From: Metaphire vulgaris
Taxonomy: Eukaryota > Annelida > Clitellata > Crassiclitellata > Megascolecidae
Reading direction: 5' to 3'
Assembly: GCA_018105865.1 (NCBI GenBank)
Contig: CM030832.1
Coordinates: 11,759,756-11,823,755, forward strand
DNA length: 64,000 nucleotides
In this document: piece by piece, positions 10,879 to 22,288 of the stretch
Position numbering within the stretch: position 1 is the first letter of the stretch
Layout of the letters: each line of letters opens with the position of its first letter
Made by a program: the position numbers and the translations under genes
The notes under the pieces: model-generated
The model's database searches: none
The model's input: only the letters and a program-made list of their open reading frames with translations
Told to the model about the DNA's origin: nothing

Positions 10879-11109
10879 CAGAGATGTCCATGTGTCCATT
10901 TTTTAGAACCAATACAACCCACCCATCAAATCTCCAACCCATGCCGATAACAGGGTTACTTGACCCAACCCAACCCAACCCGCCGTAATAGGCTACATTA
11001 CAATGTCTTAAACCGTGACTTATTTTCTGACCCAACCCACCATTAATATGGAAAAGTCGGACCCAACCCAATCCAACCAATGAGTTAGCTCAACCCATGG
11101 ACATCTCTG
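10879..11109. mobile_element. hAT-like MITE with CCAAC repeats (copy A)
   Basis: The ends CAGAGATGTCCATG and CATGGACATCTCTG are inverted repeats. The flanks ATATGGGT and ATATGGAT (10871-10878, 11110-11117) match in 7 of 8 bases. The interior carries short CCAAC arrays. The same interior blocks recur at 59027-59242. Confidence 0.85.
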
Positions 11110-11123
11110 ATATGGATATGACC

Positions 11124-12137
11124 CAGAGATGGACATGGGTCCATTTTTTAGAACCCAACCCAACCCGACCCATCAAATCTCCAACCCAACCCAACCCATG
11201 CCGGCAATTGCAAGTATTCACCCAACCCAATCCAACCCACCCAAGCTTCAAGTAAACATATTCAGCAAATTTATTGCTAAGCAACAATTTGTCAATTACT
11301 GCATACAAATCATTTTAAAAAATTACCTCTTACATGTCGCTGTAGGGCCTATGTTTTCCGCCATTATACTTATCATTGGCGTGCAAAGGAAGGTAGACGT
11401 CCGTGTTATAATTTGTACTTATACTATCTAAAATTCAGCTTCAAACGTTGAAAGACTAACGAATTAGGAACCCTAGAGCCATTATAGCATTTGCTTAGCA
11501 AGTTCGCACGCACTCCCACGCAGTAGCTCATAAATGTTATTGGAGTCAATAAGGGGATTAAGATGGATTTACAGTGGATGGTTCAAAGAAAGTTACTTCG
11601 TTCAAAGAAAGTTACTTCCTTCTTTCATCAATTTCGACTCTCGATTCCAATGCCTTGAATTATTTACTTCCACCGGTCTTATGCAAATATCTCGTGGCTG
11701 CGGATCAACATTTACCTATAGGCATATGACGCTGCACAATATCGAGAACGCAACGGCCACAACGGAGAGGGGGGTTTTATGTATCAAAGGAAATAGACTT
11801 ATGCCTTTAATGCTTTATTATATAGGAACAACTGTGTTTGGATCAATAGAACCAGGGGCTCAAGACAGTCCTGAATATAACCCCGCACCCGCCAATCGCT
11901 TAACTAAGAGCCGTCATAAGCCAGTATTGCGAGCGACAGTTCGGCGGCAATTTGTTACATGAAAATGCGAAAAACGATAACCATTTTTTTATAACCAATG
12001 TATGGTGTGGGCACTGTGCCACGTGCAAATCAGCGTTTTGCAACCCAACTCAACCCACCACAACTGCATAAATTTATGACCCAACCCAATCCAACCCAAC
12101 CCAACCCATGGGTTAACCCAACCCATGTCCATCTCTG
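11124..12137. mobile_element. hAT-like element with CCAAC repeats (copy B, 1 kb)
   Basis: It starts CAGAGATGGACATGGGTCC and ends CCCATGTCCATCTCTG. ATATGACC is duplicated perfectly at 11116-11123 and 12138-12145. CCAAC arrays lie at both ends and about 750 bp of unrelated DNA lies between, including a 142-codon frame (11534-11962) that resembles nothing I know. It sits 14 bp from copy A. Confidence 0.9.
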
Positions 12138-12219
12138 ATATGACCATTAGGTATTTGCGACAATGTACAGCGTATAATTTAGTCTTTTGACATAATTTCA
12201 TTACGGGGTCACTGAAAGT

Positions 12220-12410
12220 TTGACAGTTGTTGACAACTGGGGGTATAAAATTGCCCAAATTTCTTGACATAATTAATGGACGGCCCCTTGTATAGAAGGG
12301 TCGAAATTTTTGACATAATTTTAGGGTGTCACCGAAAGTTTGGCAGTTATTGACAAGGGGGAAGTGGGGTCGAAAATTTCCAAAATATTTTTGACGTACT
12401 GTAATTAGTG
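12220..12410. repeat. Repeat related to the 6734-7608 element
   Basis: Blocks such as ATAATTAATGGACGGCCCC, TTGACATAATTTTAGGGTG and AGTTATTGACAAGGGG are reverse-oriented relatives of 6734-6895. Boundaries are not clear. Confidence 0.55.
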
Positions 12411-13090
12411 GACGGCGTATAATTTAGTCTTCGTTTTTACTATTTTGTAACGAGACCAAGCTTTCTGGTTTGGTCCAGATTAGTGCAACTCCGCCGGTTT
12501 GAAAAATAGGTACAAAAAGCATGGCTGGCATTTTCTAGTAGAATTTGAATCAAGGCACTATGAAATCAACTGAAGTAGCTGTAAATTTAGTCGGCTATCT
12601 TCCTCTAGAAAACATTTCGAATACTTTACAGAAGACGTCTATAAATATCGAAGCTTGAAACCGCAAAAATGCATTCAAAGAAGTCACATGTGTAGCCAAC
12701 TAATTAGTTCATTTCCATTAACAATCCAAGTCTGGTTTACCTGCGTGTTCAACATACTAAGGAAAGGAACGCTAGCGATGTTGTAGATCAGTGGTTCTCA
12801 AACTGCGGTCCGCGGTCCCATAGAGGACCGCCAAGCGATTTCAGGGTAGCCGTAAAGGAATTACTTTCTCAAGATATCTCACCAACACCTAAGAACACAA
12901 AACACAGTGGTGGCTCTCAGGGCCGCCGAGAGTTGGGGCAGGGGAGGGGGCAAATGCACAGGGGCCCGGTGGTCTGGAAGGGGTCCGGGCCGATGATGAA
13001 TATGCATAATTAACGATAATACCAATAGCAACACTAAAGAAAGGTTACGATGTTAAGCTGTGCAGGGGGGCCCGGCGAGTAAATGGGAGG

Positions 13091-13219
13091 CCCGGTGTAG
13101 CATATTATAATGACTTCCATATAATAATAACTCCCCTCTCTTTATTATATATATAATAAAGACTCCCCCTCATTATTATATATATAATAATAACTCTCTG
13201 TATATTATAATAACTCCCC
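13091..13219. repeat. Left arm of 129-bp inverted repeat
   Basis: The arm runs from CCCGGTGTAGCATATTATAA to AACTCCCC. Its reverse complement recurs with few differences at 13566-13694. It is AT-rich with interspersed ACTCCCCC blocks, and would form a long hairpin. Confidence 0.85.
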
Positions 13220-13565
13220 AGAAGAAGTAGGCCTAAAAATTGAAAAAAATAACCCTAATTTATAAAAATGTCTCTAAAATGGTTATACGAAATTATAACC
13301 CCATTTCCAATCTCCCAATTTTCCTAAAATTCCTGAAAGGCAATGCTTACCAGAATGTTAAATTACTTAGATGCATTTAATATGCTATCCACTGATCAAT
13401 ATGGTTTCAGCCCTAGTTCTCCACTTAAATGCCAATAATGAATTTAATTGATACCAAAACAACAAATTTTTAATCCCACAAACACACTATTGGAACAATC
13501 CTCGATATAAAAAAAGCTTTTGGTGTTCTAGACCATGGTATCTCAGCTGGTTTCTGAAAAACTAA
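13220..13565 (+). pseudogene. LINE RT fragment inside a foldback
   Basis: Plus-strand pieces read ISNLPIFLKFLK, LSTDQYGFSPSSP and KHTIGTILDIKKAFGVLDHG. They correspond to the RT blocks ISLLPxFSKxxE, LSxxQFGFRPxxS and YTIGIFLDLSKAFDxVDH of CR1/L2-like LINEs. Stops and frame changes make it non-coding. It exactly fills the loop between the inverted arms. Confidence 0.8.
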
Positions 13566-13694
13566 GGGAGTTATTATAATATAGAGAGAGTTATTATTAT
13601 ATATATAATAATGAAGGGGGGAGTCATTATTATATATATAATAATGAGGGGGAGTTATTATTATATGGGAGTCATTATAATATACTATACCCGG
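13566..13694. repeat. Right arm of 129-bp inverted repeat
   Basis: Reverse complement of 13091-13219, ending at ATACTATACCCGG. The two arms are of equal length. Confidence 0.85.
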
Positions 13695-14106
13695 GACCTG
13701 AGGACACATAAAAAAGGAACAGCATGAAAACAGCGACAAGCAAAAAAAAGGTCGTCAGCAAATTTTAAGACATGCTAGAGGCCCGCCCGTCATTCTGCAC
13801 AGGGGCCCGGAATTTCTCTCGGCAGGCCTGGTGGCTCTAAGAGTGCTGATTCCTGAATTTAAATTTGATGACTTAGAATTGCAATTTTATGATTGAATAA
13901 TTGATGGACAAAACAGTTAGCCTATGTGTTAATTACAGTCAATTTAAAATTCAAGTTTTATAAGGTCTGCGAGTCATAAAAAATTTTTTCCAATGGACCA
14001 CCACGCAAGAAATTCGAAAAAGATTGAGAACCGCTGCTGTAGACGGTGGGACGAAGCAAAGTGAGTAGCCTAAAGTCCATCCCGAGCCTCAAGGCTAACC
14101 TCAAGG

Positions 14107-14443
14107 CAGTGTTTTATCCAGACTCCAGGCCTTTGCTTGGTGAATTGACTTGGCTGGAGGCGAAGAGACACAGTTCAATGCAGTGTTTTATCCAGGCCTG
14201 TTAGGAGAGGAGACCCCCCCCCAAACCTCAAAATTCTTCCCAAAATCTCAACACTTACACAAATTTTGCATTGAATTGTGTCTTTTCCCCTCCAAACAAG
14301 TCGATCCCCCGAAAGCCTTAATTCTCCCCAAGGCCTGGAGTCTGGATAAAACACTGGTTCAATGCAAACGTTTGTATCGGTGCTGGGATTGGGGGGGGGG
14401 TTGTGTGGTGAATCTCCTCCTAACAGGTCTGGATGAAACACCG
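14107..14443. mobile_element. Outer MITE of a self-nested pair (CAGTGTTTTATCCAG family)
   Basis: It starts CAGTGTTTTATCCAGACTCC and ends TCTGGATGAAACACCG. The flanks CCTCAAGG and CCTCGGGG match in 6 of 8. It contains the inner copy at 14181-14356. Confidence 0.65.
14181..14356. mobile_element. Inner MITE of the self-nested pair
   Basis: It starts CAGTGTTTTATCCAGGCC and ends CTGGATAAAACACTG. GTTCAATG is duplicated exactly (14173-14180 and 14357-14364). The same family as the element it sits in. Confidence 0.85.
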
Positions 14444-14549
14444 CCTCGGGGATCATAGGGCGGCGCCAATCTCCGTCTTCAAGGCCCTCAGCCAGGCGAC
14501 TGGTGCAAGTTACACGATACGGGACCATTGTTCTCATGCAACGCGCCTG

Positions 14550-14677
14550 TCTACTCCGCGGATTAATCCGCTACTCGGTTGCTATCGCCATCTGGCGAAA
14601 TAAGGCTAAGTCGACCATATGGCTTCCGCAAGTGTTGAACCCGCGACCTTCTGCTCCATCGTCCAACGTTGTTACCA
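14550..14677 (-). repeat. Possible tRNA-derived SINE head
   Basis: The minus strand shows TGGTAACAACGTTGG, resembling a pol III A box, and 25-30 bases later GCGGGTTCAACAC, resembling a B box. No full cloverleaf is proven. Confidence 0.4.
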
Positions 14678-15490
14678 CGCACAGAGAAAAGAGTTGTGTA
14701 ACGTTACACCAAGACTTGGTGGTAATTCAGCTGCCACCATCGCTTGGTGTAACCTTACACCAAGCGATGGTGTACTCAAAACGCGAACCAGGTGTAAAGT
14801 TGACACCATGCTTTGGTGTAACTTGGAAAACTTGGTGTAAGTTAACCCCAAATTTTGGAGTGGAAAGCAGGAGTAGGGTTACATTAACATTGTGTAAAGT
14901 TGACACCATGCCTTGGTGTAAATTCGGGAAAACTTGATTTAAGTTTCAAATTGTTTTAAAGTGGAATAGTGGATACATGCAATATACAAAAGTACAAAGC
15001 AACATAACAAAGCAGAGTAAGTTTACACAGAAAGCAAAAGTAGGGTTATATTTAATATATTAATATTGCGTTGTCTGCAAAATCTGTACCGCTATATTTA
15101 GGGAGTTCTAAACCGGCGATAGAAAGGTGTGCTAAACTCACTATCCTAATATTGCTCCCTTTCCTTAACGTTTTGCGCCATATACAGAATACTTGTTTCT
15201 TTGTTTCTCTACGCTATTTGGGTAATTATGATCTATGTATTATTTCTATAGAACCTCAGGCTTATTTATTATTGATTATTAATTCTTTTCACTGCTATTT
15301 TCTGATTTCGCCACACTATAGGTTACTCGACTAGGGTAACATTTACACTTAAATTAATAGTAACGTTACACAAAATTTTCTCGGTATACACTTCAGTGTA
15401 ACCTGGTGTAACGTTACACGTAGGTTACTCGACTAAGGTAACACTTACACTTAAATTCATCGTAACGTTACACACATTTTTCTCTGTGCG
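14678..15490. mobile_element. MITE-like element with GTAACGTTACAC repeats
   Basis: The ends CGCACAGAGAAAAGAG and TTTTTCTCTGTGCG are inverted repeats. The left third has repeated TTGGTGTAAC/GTTACACCAAG palindromic units (14697-14930). The right end has a roughly 100-bp direct duplication starting GGTTACTCGACTA (15321 and 15423). No target duplication was found, and the superfamily is unknown. Confidence 0.65.
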
Positions 15491-16198
15491 CTGCTAACTC
15501 CACCGATGGACGGAAGCGTCAGTATATTGATCTCTATTGCAAATCATGCGAATGGATAATACAGTATCAATGACAGAAGACGTTTCCGCAGATGGATTTG
15601 TTCTATAGCGCTTCCAAAACAGTGATCTTACTTTTTGGATACCGTAAGCAAGTAGCTTCAATGTGAAGTAGTTTCATCCGATTTAAACTAGAAGAGATGA
15701 CGATTCTTCCGCATGTAGTCAATTTTCCAATAATCCCAAACGCAGTTCGGCACTGCTTAATAAAATCTTTAAACGCTTTGAATAAATGTTGACTCAGATT
15801 CGAGTACAGTCAGAGCATCCCAAGGGTTTGTTATTTTAAATCGGGGAACAGAATAGATCTTCCCTCCCGCTCTTCCGTATATTATAGTGTTTGTCTGCGA
15901 AACGAACAGATATTCGCCACTTTTTCGGTCAACTCTTCTCTTCTTCTGAGGCAGAACGCTATTGAGAAACGGAAGTTTCGCTCAAAACGAATTATCGAAT
16001 AATCGATCTGTCCATTTCGAAGTAGCCAGACGTTGCAGCTCTTTGAAAGAGAAACGGATCGAATTGTAACAACGTCGAGTCAACCCATCGTCTTCCTGTC
16101 ACTGCCGTAGACACTGTTGCATCGGCGACACTAAAAACAATCGCAAAACATTGTTACGCCTTTGGAGATATAGAAAATTTAAGATGACCATATAATAG
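15491..16198. other. Unassigned DNA
   Basis: Nothing recognised on either strand. Confidence 0.35.
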
Positions 16199-16441
16199 CA
16201 GTGGCGTAGCCAGGATTCCGGAATAGGGGGCAGTCCGGGGGCACATCGACGTCTTCTGGTAAAAAAAAGCGATGACAAGCAAAAAACGTCGTCTTGTCGA
16301 GCGCTTTTAGCTTTCGTGTATTCTCCTCGATTTCATAGTAGGCCTACTACCTACTCCTTCCAAAACGAATTTATACAAATCCCACGATCGGTCCCAGTGC
16401 GAAGAATAGGGGAGTCGTGCCCCCTCGTGGCTACGCCAATG
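16199..16441. mobile_element. hAT-like MITE (CAGTGGCGTAGCCAGG)
   Basis: The ends CAGTGGCGTAGCCAGGA and CTCGTGGCTACGCCAATG are inverted repeats. The right flank is a TA microsatellite (16442-16475) and no clean duplication can be seen. Confidence 0.7.

Positions 16442-16475
<34 letters not shown>
16442..16475. repeat. (TA)n microsatellite
   Basis: Uninterrupted TA dinucleotides directly abutting the MITE end. Confidence 0.95.
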
Positions 16476-16478
<3 letters not shown>

Positions 16479-17153
16479 CAGCAAGCACATAGGCCTGTGA
16501 ATAGTCGAGTCGGTACGTTTTAATGACTTTTCAATTATAGTTAAAGGTTGCGTGAACAACGGAAGCACATAAAAAAGGTCAGAACACCGCACAACGTCCT
16601 AAAGGTTACATTTTTCTACTTCAATTTACTTTAATTGTCATTCCCTTGTCGAAAATTGCTATTAGGCCTATAAGAAGTTCGTGACAATGCACTAAAAATA
16701 TTCTCGCGAAGCCTATATATGCAAATGTCCAGTAGCCTATATACTTGAAACGAGAAGTTCGTGCTATCATGGAGACATTTTGCTTTTCATGACAGGACAG
16801 GCTTTCAACAAATTAAATATGCCAGGATCAATCATACTGAACCCCGAACTACGCTGGACCACAGGAATTTTTGCCACCGTCTTGGAAATGAAGTCCATCT
16901 TGCGTTCATTAATGGTTACAGTTCTGAAATGTAAAAACTAATCAGGAGCAGCGGTTAAATTACTGTTTCAGAGGTGCCGGATCTTCTTATTTTTCCTCCG
17001 GCTGCAAAATGTCTTCACAACTTTTTAATTCATTTTTATTCTTAAAGTACTAAAGCCGCGGAATTTAACGATTAATTTTAATCGATAATCGTTAACATTT
17101 TTATTGATTAAAATTCGTTTGATCGATTATTTTGATTAATCGAAACGAAAAAG

Positions 17154-17187
17154 TCATCATCATCATCATCATCATCACCATCATCAT
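17154..17187. repeat. (TCA)n microsatellite
   Basis: TCA triplets with one CCA variant. Confidence 0.95.
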
Positions 17188-17275
17188 ATAGTTGTAGCCT
17201 GTAGCAGTATTGCTGTGTTGGGTAATTTCTGTTGCACATCAGCTGACAGCAAAAAACGTACAGGATCCTCAAAAG

Positions 17276-17376
17276 TACGTTCCGGATCTGATGCCAGACA
17301 TTCCGGATCTCATGCCCTGCCAGCCGTGCCGGATCTCTTGCCAGACGTCCCGGATCGGAGATCCGGCAAGATCCGG
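17276..17376. repeat. Short minisatellite of CCGGATCT units
   Basis: About four imperfect units of roughly 25 bp built on TTCCGGATCTGATGCCAGAC. Open frames across it reflect the repeat. Confidence 0.6.
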
Positions 17377-17399
17377 CTCAATTTAACCTCCGATCAGGA

Positions 17400-18756
17400 G
17401 TACCGCTATTACCATAGAGTAGAGCAAATACAAATGTTTATTTGCCAATGAACGTGAACCTGATATGTCACGCGCTGCGTATAGCTGCACACCGCAATCG
17501 TAAAAATCTGACGTGACCCACGTGACCGGTGTCACCTTGTGACCCCTCAGGTATTGGCAACCCATTTGACTCAAGACCACGATCACGATGACGCGCTGAT
17601 TCACTGTCATCTCTGATTTAAGGCAGGGTTAGTATAGTGTGAGTTCGTCACGAACAGAATGAATGTCACATATAAAGTGTGCGCGTTCTTGTCCTCTGAC
17701 ATCTTCGATGACAATAATTATTTCTACAATTGTCACTGGACGTTTGATGGCTTTTATAATAGCCGCACGGCCATCTCAAAGCGCCTAAACACGCGAGACT
17801 TTACAGTGGGTGGTCTTTATAATAATTATGGCGATGAGGCGATGGTATCCGGCACTTTCGATTAACATTCAGAAGAATGCATTGGTTTCATCTCTGGGGT
17901 AGCGTGGGTTGGCGCCGACCGGGGCGGAAGAGTATCCGTTGAATATACGGCGACCCATTGTAAAAAGGTCTGAAGACGCAAAAAATGGTCGTCGGCTCGA
18001 GCGTCTGTCGTCCACATATTTCCTTCAAATAAACCCTATACGTATCTTTTCTAACGCTATAGGATACTATTTCTCTTCTCCTCCGCTTGGAATTATTTAA
18101 CCCCAATACAATTCTTTTGTATTCGTCAAAATGCCTCCCCTAGGAACGTGCCGCCTTGGGAAAACGCCCCCAAGCACCTCTTCCTACGCCACTGACTGCC
18201 AACATCTATTCCGTAGAAACGGATTACAAGTTTACTTCTATCTGATTGTATCAGCGTTAGTAATACCGAAGGCATCGCCAACACGAATATTTTTTGAGGT
18301 TTATTTATTTATTTCAACTCAACTTAACAAAGGCATGTCTGACATCAATTACAATAAATGACATCAATTGAATTTAAAATAAGACCAAGAAAAATTCACA
18401 GAATATTCACAAGATTAAATTTAGTCTAAGTATACAATAGAACAGAAAACAAAAAGAAACCTGAGAAGTAGTCAAATTAAAAGTTAATATTTTACTAGAA
18501 TGTTCAGATTAATATAACATCATATATAGTAGACAAGAGTTAGGCCTAAAGTGGAATGTTGAGAAGAAAAGGGTTGCCTAAAGGGAAACATATCACGCCA
18601 GGGATATGTCAATATCAGAAAGAATTGTCTGGAGCTAAAGTCTTAAGTGACTCGCAGCGAATTATTCTGTTGCTGGCGAATGTCAATTATTGCGAATGGC
18701 TTTCCATCTGCTCGAGAGTTTTCTGATTGTCATACAAAAACTTGGCGTGATTTAAA
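17400..18756. other. Unassigned DNA, one weak MITE-like end
   Basis: CTTCCTACGCCACTG near 18179-18193 resembles a hAT-MITE right end, with a possible partner near 17893 (CTGGGGTAGCGTGGG). No duplication was confirmed. Otherwise nothing is recognised. Confidence 0.35.
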
Positions 18757-18882
18757 GTGGCTTAAGAGGCGTTACTGCCTGAGTGAAAGCCACTATAGGG
18801 TCGCTAACGAGGCTTGAACCCGCTCCGTCAACCTATATACCGCTCCAGCGCGTAACCCACTCTGCCATCTTCCGCCCTAGCC
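18757..18882 (-). repeat. tRNA-derived SINE-like unit (copy 1)
   Basis: The minus strand shows GGGCGGAAGATGGCAGAGTG (A box TGGCAGAGTGGGTTA) and then GCGGGTTCAAGCC (B box). A very similar unit lies at 34836-34962. Confidence 0.65.
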
Positions 18883-19048
18883 ATGCTGCTGTGACGAGAC
18901 TTAACAGCTAGGTGGATATTACTATGAAAAATTTAACGAGTGTCCCATGCAGCCACCTCAATTTAGAGGAGGACTTTTGTCCTTGTCAGTGCCATAACTA
19001 TAGCAAATAAATGTCGGCCTCTTTACTACATGTCATTTCAGTATAGGC

Positions 19049-20240
19049 TAGTGTTTCCCAGACTGTGGGTCGCGACCCAAAAGTGGGTTGCAGGGCTCAG
19101 TCTAATGCAGGGATATTTTTACACCCCCTAATACACCCCAACACTCCCCGAATTTGAGGTCGACACCCCCCAAATTTGGGAATGTGACAATGGTAAGTAT
19201 ACAAAATGCATATTAATTAGCCATGGACCCGCCCTCCTCCCAAATAGAGAAGAACACCCCCCCCAACTTTTATCCTGTGATGACCTTTTTTTGGCTCGTC
19301 AGACATTTTTTGAGACTTGACAACGTTTTTTTTGCTTGTTAGACTTTTCCGGTAGAGACTTCCAAACTCCGACACCCCCAGATTTTCCCGACACCCCCAA
19401 ATTCACAATCCTAGAAATAACCCTGGTCTAGTGGGTCGCGGGGTTTCGCGACATTAGATTCAAAGTAAAGTAAAACACACGAAATTTCTATAGCGCTGCC
19501 CGAAGGCATCATTTTCTAACCAATGCCACAATGTCACCAGCCTTGAAAGTTTTAAGTATAGGCTTAGGTTTTAAGGAATTTATATGCATGCAATCTTCCA
19601 CACACGGCTTATATATTCAATGATTACTGTAGTGTTTTATGCAACTTTTATCCAATTTTAGTCGACAATAAGTTTGCAAGGTCACAGCATGTTACAAAGC
19701 CGCTGAAGTGAGTCGCAGAGTTCCAAAAAGTTTGGGAAACCCGTCCTAAACGTATAGGACTTTTTAAAAATTAATCTTATTTCCCGACAACGCAAGGAAC
19801 CGTATTCCGACCAGTTTGCTCTGAATCTCCACTAACAATAGGGAATCTCTGCTGGGGGGACTTCCAACCCTCGGCAAGGCAACCCTAGGTTAAGCGATGT
19901 TGCCATACTCATAGGATTTTCAGGACGCGTAACAAAGGTATGTTCCTGGGAAAATTTTAAAAAGATAATTTTCAATAAATTTCAATCTGTATGTTTCTCC
20001 TTCGTCTCATATGGCAAAATATAAGTAATTCTGCACAATATAATTGCCACTTTTTCATTCGAATTGAATCAGAACCTTTGTTTTGCCTTTTATTCAAAGC
20101 CCAGAAGATTCTTTTCAAATAACGTTAACGTTCGCCAGATGGCGTAATGCATTTTTGATAATACATGCTATGATTAGGGTCGCGACACGTTACAAAACCG
20201 CTTAAGAGGGCCGCGGTTCCAAAATGTTTGGGAAACCCTG
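19049..20240. mobile_element. hAT element with GTTTCCCAGACTGTGG ends
   Basis: It starts TAGTGTTTCCCAGACTGTGG and ends AATGTTTGGGAAACCCTG. GTATAGGC is duplicated exactly (19041-19048 and 20241-20248). A second MITE (19108-19425) is nested near its left end. No transposase motif is recognised. Confidence 0.9.
19108..19425. mobile_element. Nested MITE (CAGGGATATTTTTACACCCC family)
   Basis: It starts CAGGGATATTTTTACACCCC and ends CTAGAAATAACCCTG. The flanks GTCTAATG and GTCTAGTG match in 7 of 8 bases. Relatives lie at 20571-20802 (reverse) and 63452-63623. Confidence 0.88.
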
Positions 20241-20570
20241 GTATAGGCTACGTGCAGCAGTATAAGAGGAATGGACGAGTTGAATTCTAAAGAGCGTTTC
20301 AAGAAAAAGGTAGACCTGTATCAGTCCGCGCGCTAGACTCGGAGCAAAGAGGCTGCAACGTAAACAATGTATCAGTCCACCCGCTGCAAAAGTAGTGTCA
20401 ATGTATCGGTCCGCACGAGCGCCTAGGAGGTTAAATAGTTATTTTCTACCACGATAAATATCGTGAAAAAGTATCTCACCAACGCGATACCAATAAATCC
20501 AGCATAATATAGGCAGCATAGCAATGATCAATACTTACACACCTACTGGCTGGCTGTATTTTCGGAAGGG

Positions 20571-20802
20571 CAGGGTTATTTATTTGTGAATTTGGGGTGT
20601 CGGTAAAAGCCACTGGACCTTGACAAGCAAAAAAACGTTATCAGGTCTGCAAAAAACAAGAGATGTCCATGGTTTATTAAGCAAAAAACGGTCATCAAGA
20701 AGGGTTGGTGGGGTTACCCATGGCTATTTGGGTTAACATACCATTGTTAGATTAGCAAATTTTGGGGGTATCGACCTCAAATTGGGGGTGTAAAATATCC
20801 TG
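20571..20802. mobile_element. MITE (CAGGGATATTTTTACACC family), reverse copy
   Basis: It starts CAGGGTTATTTATTTGTGA and ends GGGTGTAAAATATCCTG, the reverse arrangement of 19108-19425. No clear target duplication. Confidence 0.7.
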
Positions 20803-21054
20803 GGGGTTGGAGTTGAACCAACTGAAAATTGAAAATTCTTGACAAGCAAAAATGATAATAAATAAATAAGAATAATTTAATAATAATATTGCGGCCATAG
20901 ATTTATTAATATATATATTAATGGTGGGTTCGTCACTCTGACGATTGGGGAAAAATATCAGTAAAATAAGTCAACCCTACTAGAATTGTTATTACTGTAT
21001 TACGTATATACTTACTTACTGGCTGGTGGGTTGGGACCTTGCTCCGGGTCTGAA

Positions 21055-21165
21055 AGAGATGTCCAACACTATTACCGGCATAATGGTGGGTTGGGTTGGG
21101 AAAATTTTGGTTGGGTTGGGTTGGGTTGGATTGGGTTCTAAAAAATGGACCTATGGACAACTCTG
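21055..21165. mobile_element. Short hAT-like MITE with CCAAC repeats (reverse)
   Basis: It starts AGAGATGTCC and ends ATGGACAACTCTG. GGTCTGAA is duplicated exactly (21047-21054 and 21166-21173). The interior is mostly GGTTG arrays. At 111 bp it is the shortest member of this family here. Confidence 0.88.
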
Positions 21166-21284
21166 GGTCTGAATAAGCGCATAGGAATGGTAGCTATTAC
21201 TAGTACTACTCACCAAAGCGCTACATTAGCTTATTAGACATGCTTACTTATTTACTAACTTAGGTTAGGTTAGGTTAAAAAGTC

Positions 21285-21621
21285 AATTTATATAGCGCAA
21301 AAACCATGAACGAAAAGTCAAAGGCTAGAGCGCTTTACACTAATACGATGTCTCGAAGAAATGAGTTTTAAGTTTCCTTGCGAACGATTCAAGATTGGAC
21401 TCTCTGGTCACATGGCCGGGTAATGCATTCCAAAGAATGGGGTTTCCGCACTTGAACGACCTCTCGCCAAATTTTGCCGTTTGAGACGGAGGAGGAGGAA
21501 CGACCAGTCTGACGTCTCGACTGGACCTCAGTTGCAGACGCCTGTCGGTAGACGATGGTCTTAGGACCAACGACGCCAGGTACACTTCAACGATCGTCTC
21601 ATGGCTGTATGGACCCATCAT
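21285..21621 (-). pseudogene. CR1/L2-like LINE ORF2 C-terminus
   Basis: The minus strand encodes SSRDVRLVVPPPPSQTAKFG, then ERSFKCGNPILWNALP and FARKLKTHFF before a stop at 21340. The pattern VPRTRxxxxGxRSFxxxxPxLWNxLPxxxR...FKxxLKTxLF is the conserved C-terminal end of many CR1/L2/Jockey-type ORF2 proteins. The 93-residue reading frame is open, but it is a 5'-truncated tail lacking the RT domain. The downstream minus strand (21285-21339) has a GCGCTTTAC-like tail, as expected at a LINE 3' end. Confidence 0.8.
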
Positions 21622-22288
21622 CGGTAGTCCTATTTAGGGCCTACTCTGATGAGTTGCTATGCTCCATGTCTACCAGGAATTTTGAATGGGATTAGTCGTG
21701 CACCATAAGCCATAAGCGATGTTTTGCTGCGCCCGGAACATATAATTAGACGTTCAGCCAATGCTGATCTCGTGAATGTTATATAATATGAATATTCTAT
21801 TTAATTAATACTTTCTGTAGACTAATTTCAAACTGAGGAATTTCCAGCATCATCCATTTAAGTATGTACAATCTTATAGTGTATTCTGCCTTTATCTCAG
21901 GCCTAATAACAGGGTGCGATTTGTAGGGGGAAGGGGGATTTTCCTCCCCACTGCCACACTACATCACCCCACTGAGGTGGCTATGCTGACATCCCAGCTA
22001 GGGAAGTCAATCTTCCCACCACTGTGACAGGAAAATGCATTCACCGTCAGCAGAGGGAGACAACTTTTAGCGCCGAGCACGAGAAGCACGAGTAATGAAA
22101 TATGAAACTTGATGTTCGGTGGTAACTGAGGAGAGATGTACTTTAATCTTTGTAGAAATTTATTTGTGTTGTTGGTTAAACCGTTTATAGGCCTACATCT
22201 TCATGGCCAGACATCAAAATTGACAGATCATTATTTGGTGATAGAGCAATAGTTTGAAATAGCAAAATTGTGCGAAGTAGGTTCGTCA

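Larger units (their letters stand above)
12918..13830. mobile_element. Inner hAT-like element nested in the previous one
   Basis: The termini are CAGGGCCGCCGAGAG and CTCTCGGCAGGCCTG. GTGGCTCT is duplicated perfectly (12910-12917 and 13831-13838). Its interior holds a foldback structure around an RT fragment. Confidence 0.9.
12789..14037. mobile_element. Outer hAT element (CAGTGGTTCTCAAAC), carrying a nested stack
   Basis: It starts CAGTGGTTCTCAAACTGCGG and ends AAAGATTGAGAACCGCTG, which are classic hAT terminal repeats. The flanks TTGTAGAT and CTGTAGAC match in 6 of 8 bases. A second hAT-like element (12918-13830) is inserted within it. Confidence 0.75.

Noticed and set aside
11534..11962. 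142-residue open frame inside hAT copy B as a possible transposase
   Set aside because: No catalytic, BED or dimerisation motif; it looks random.
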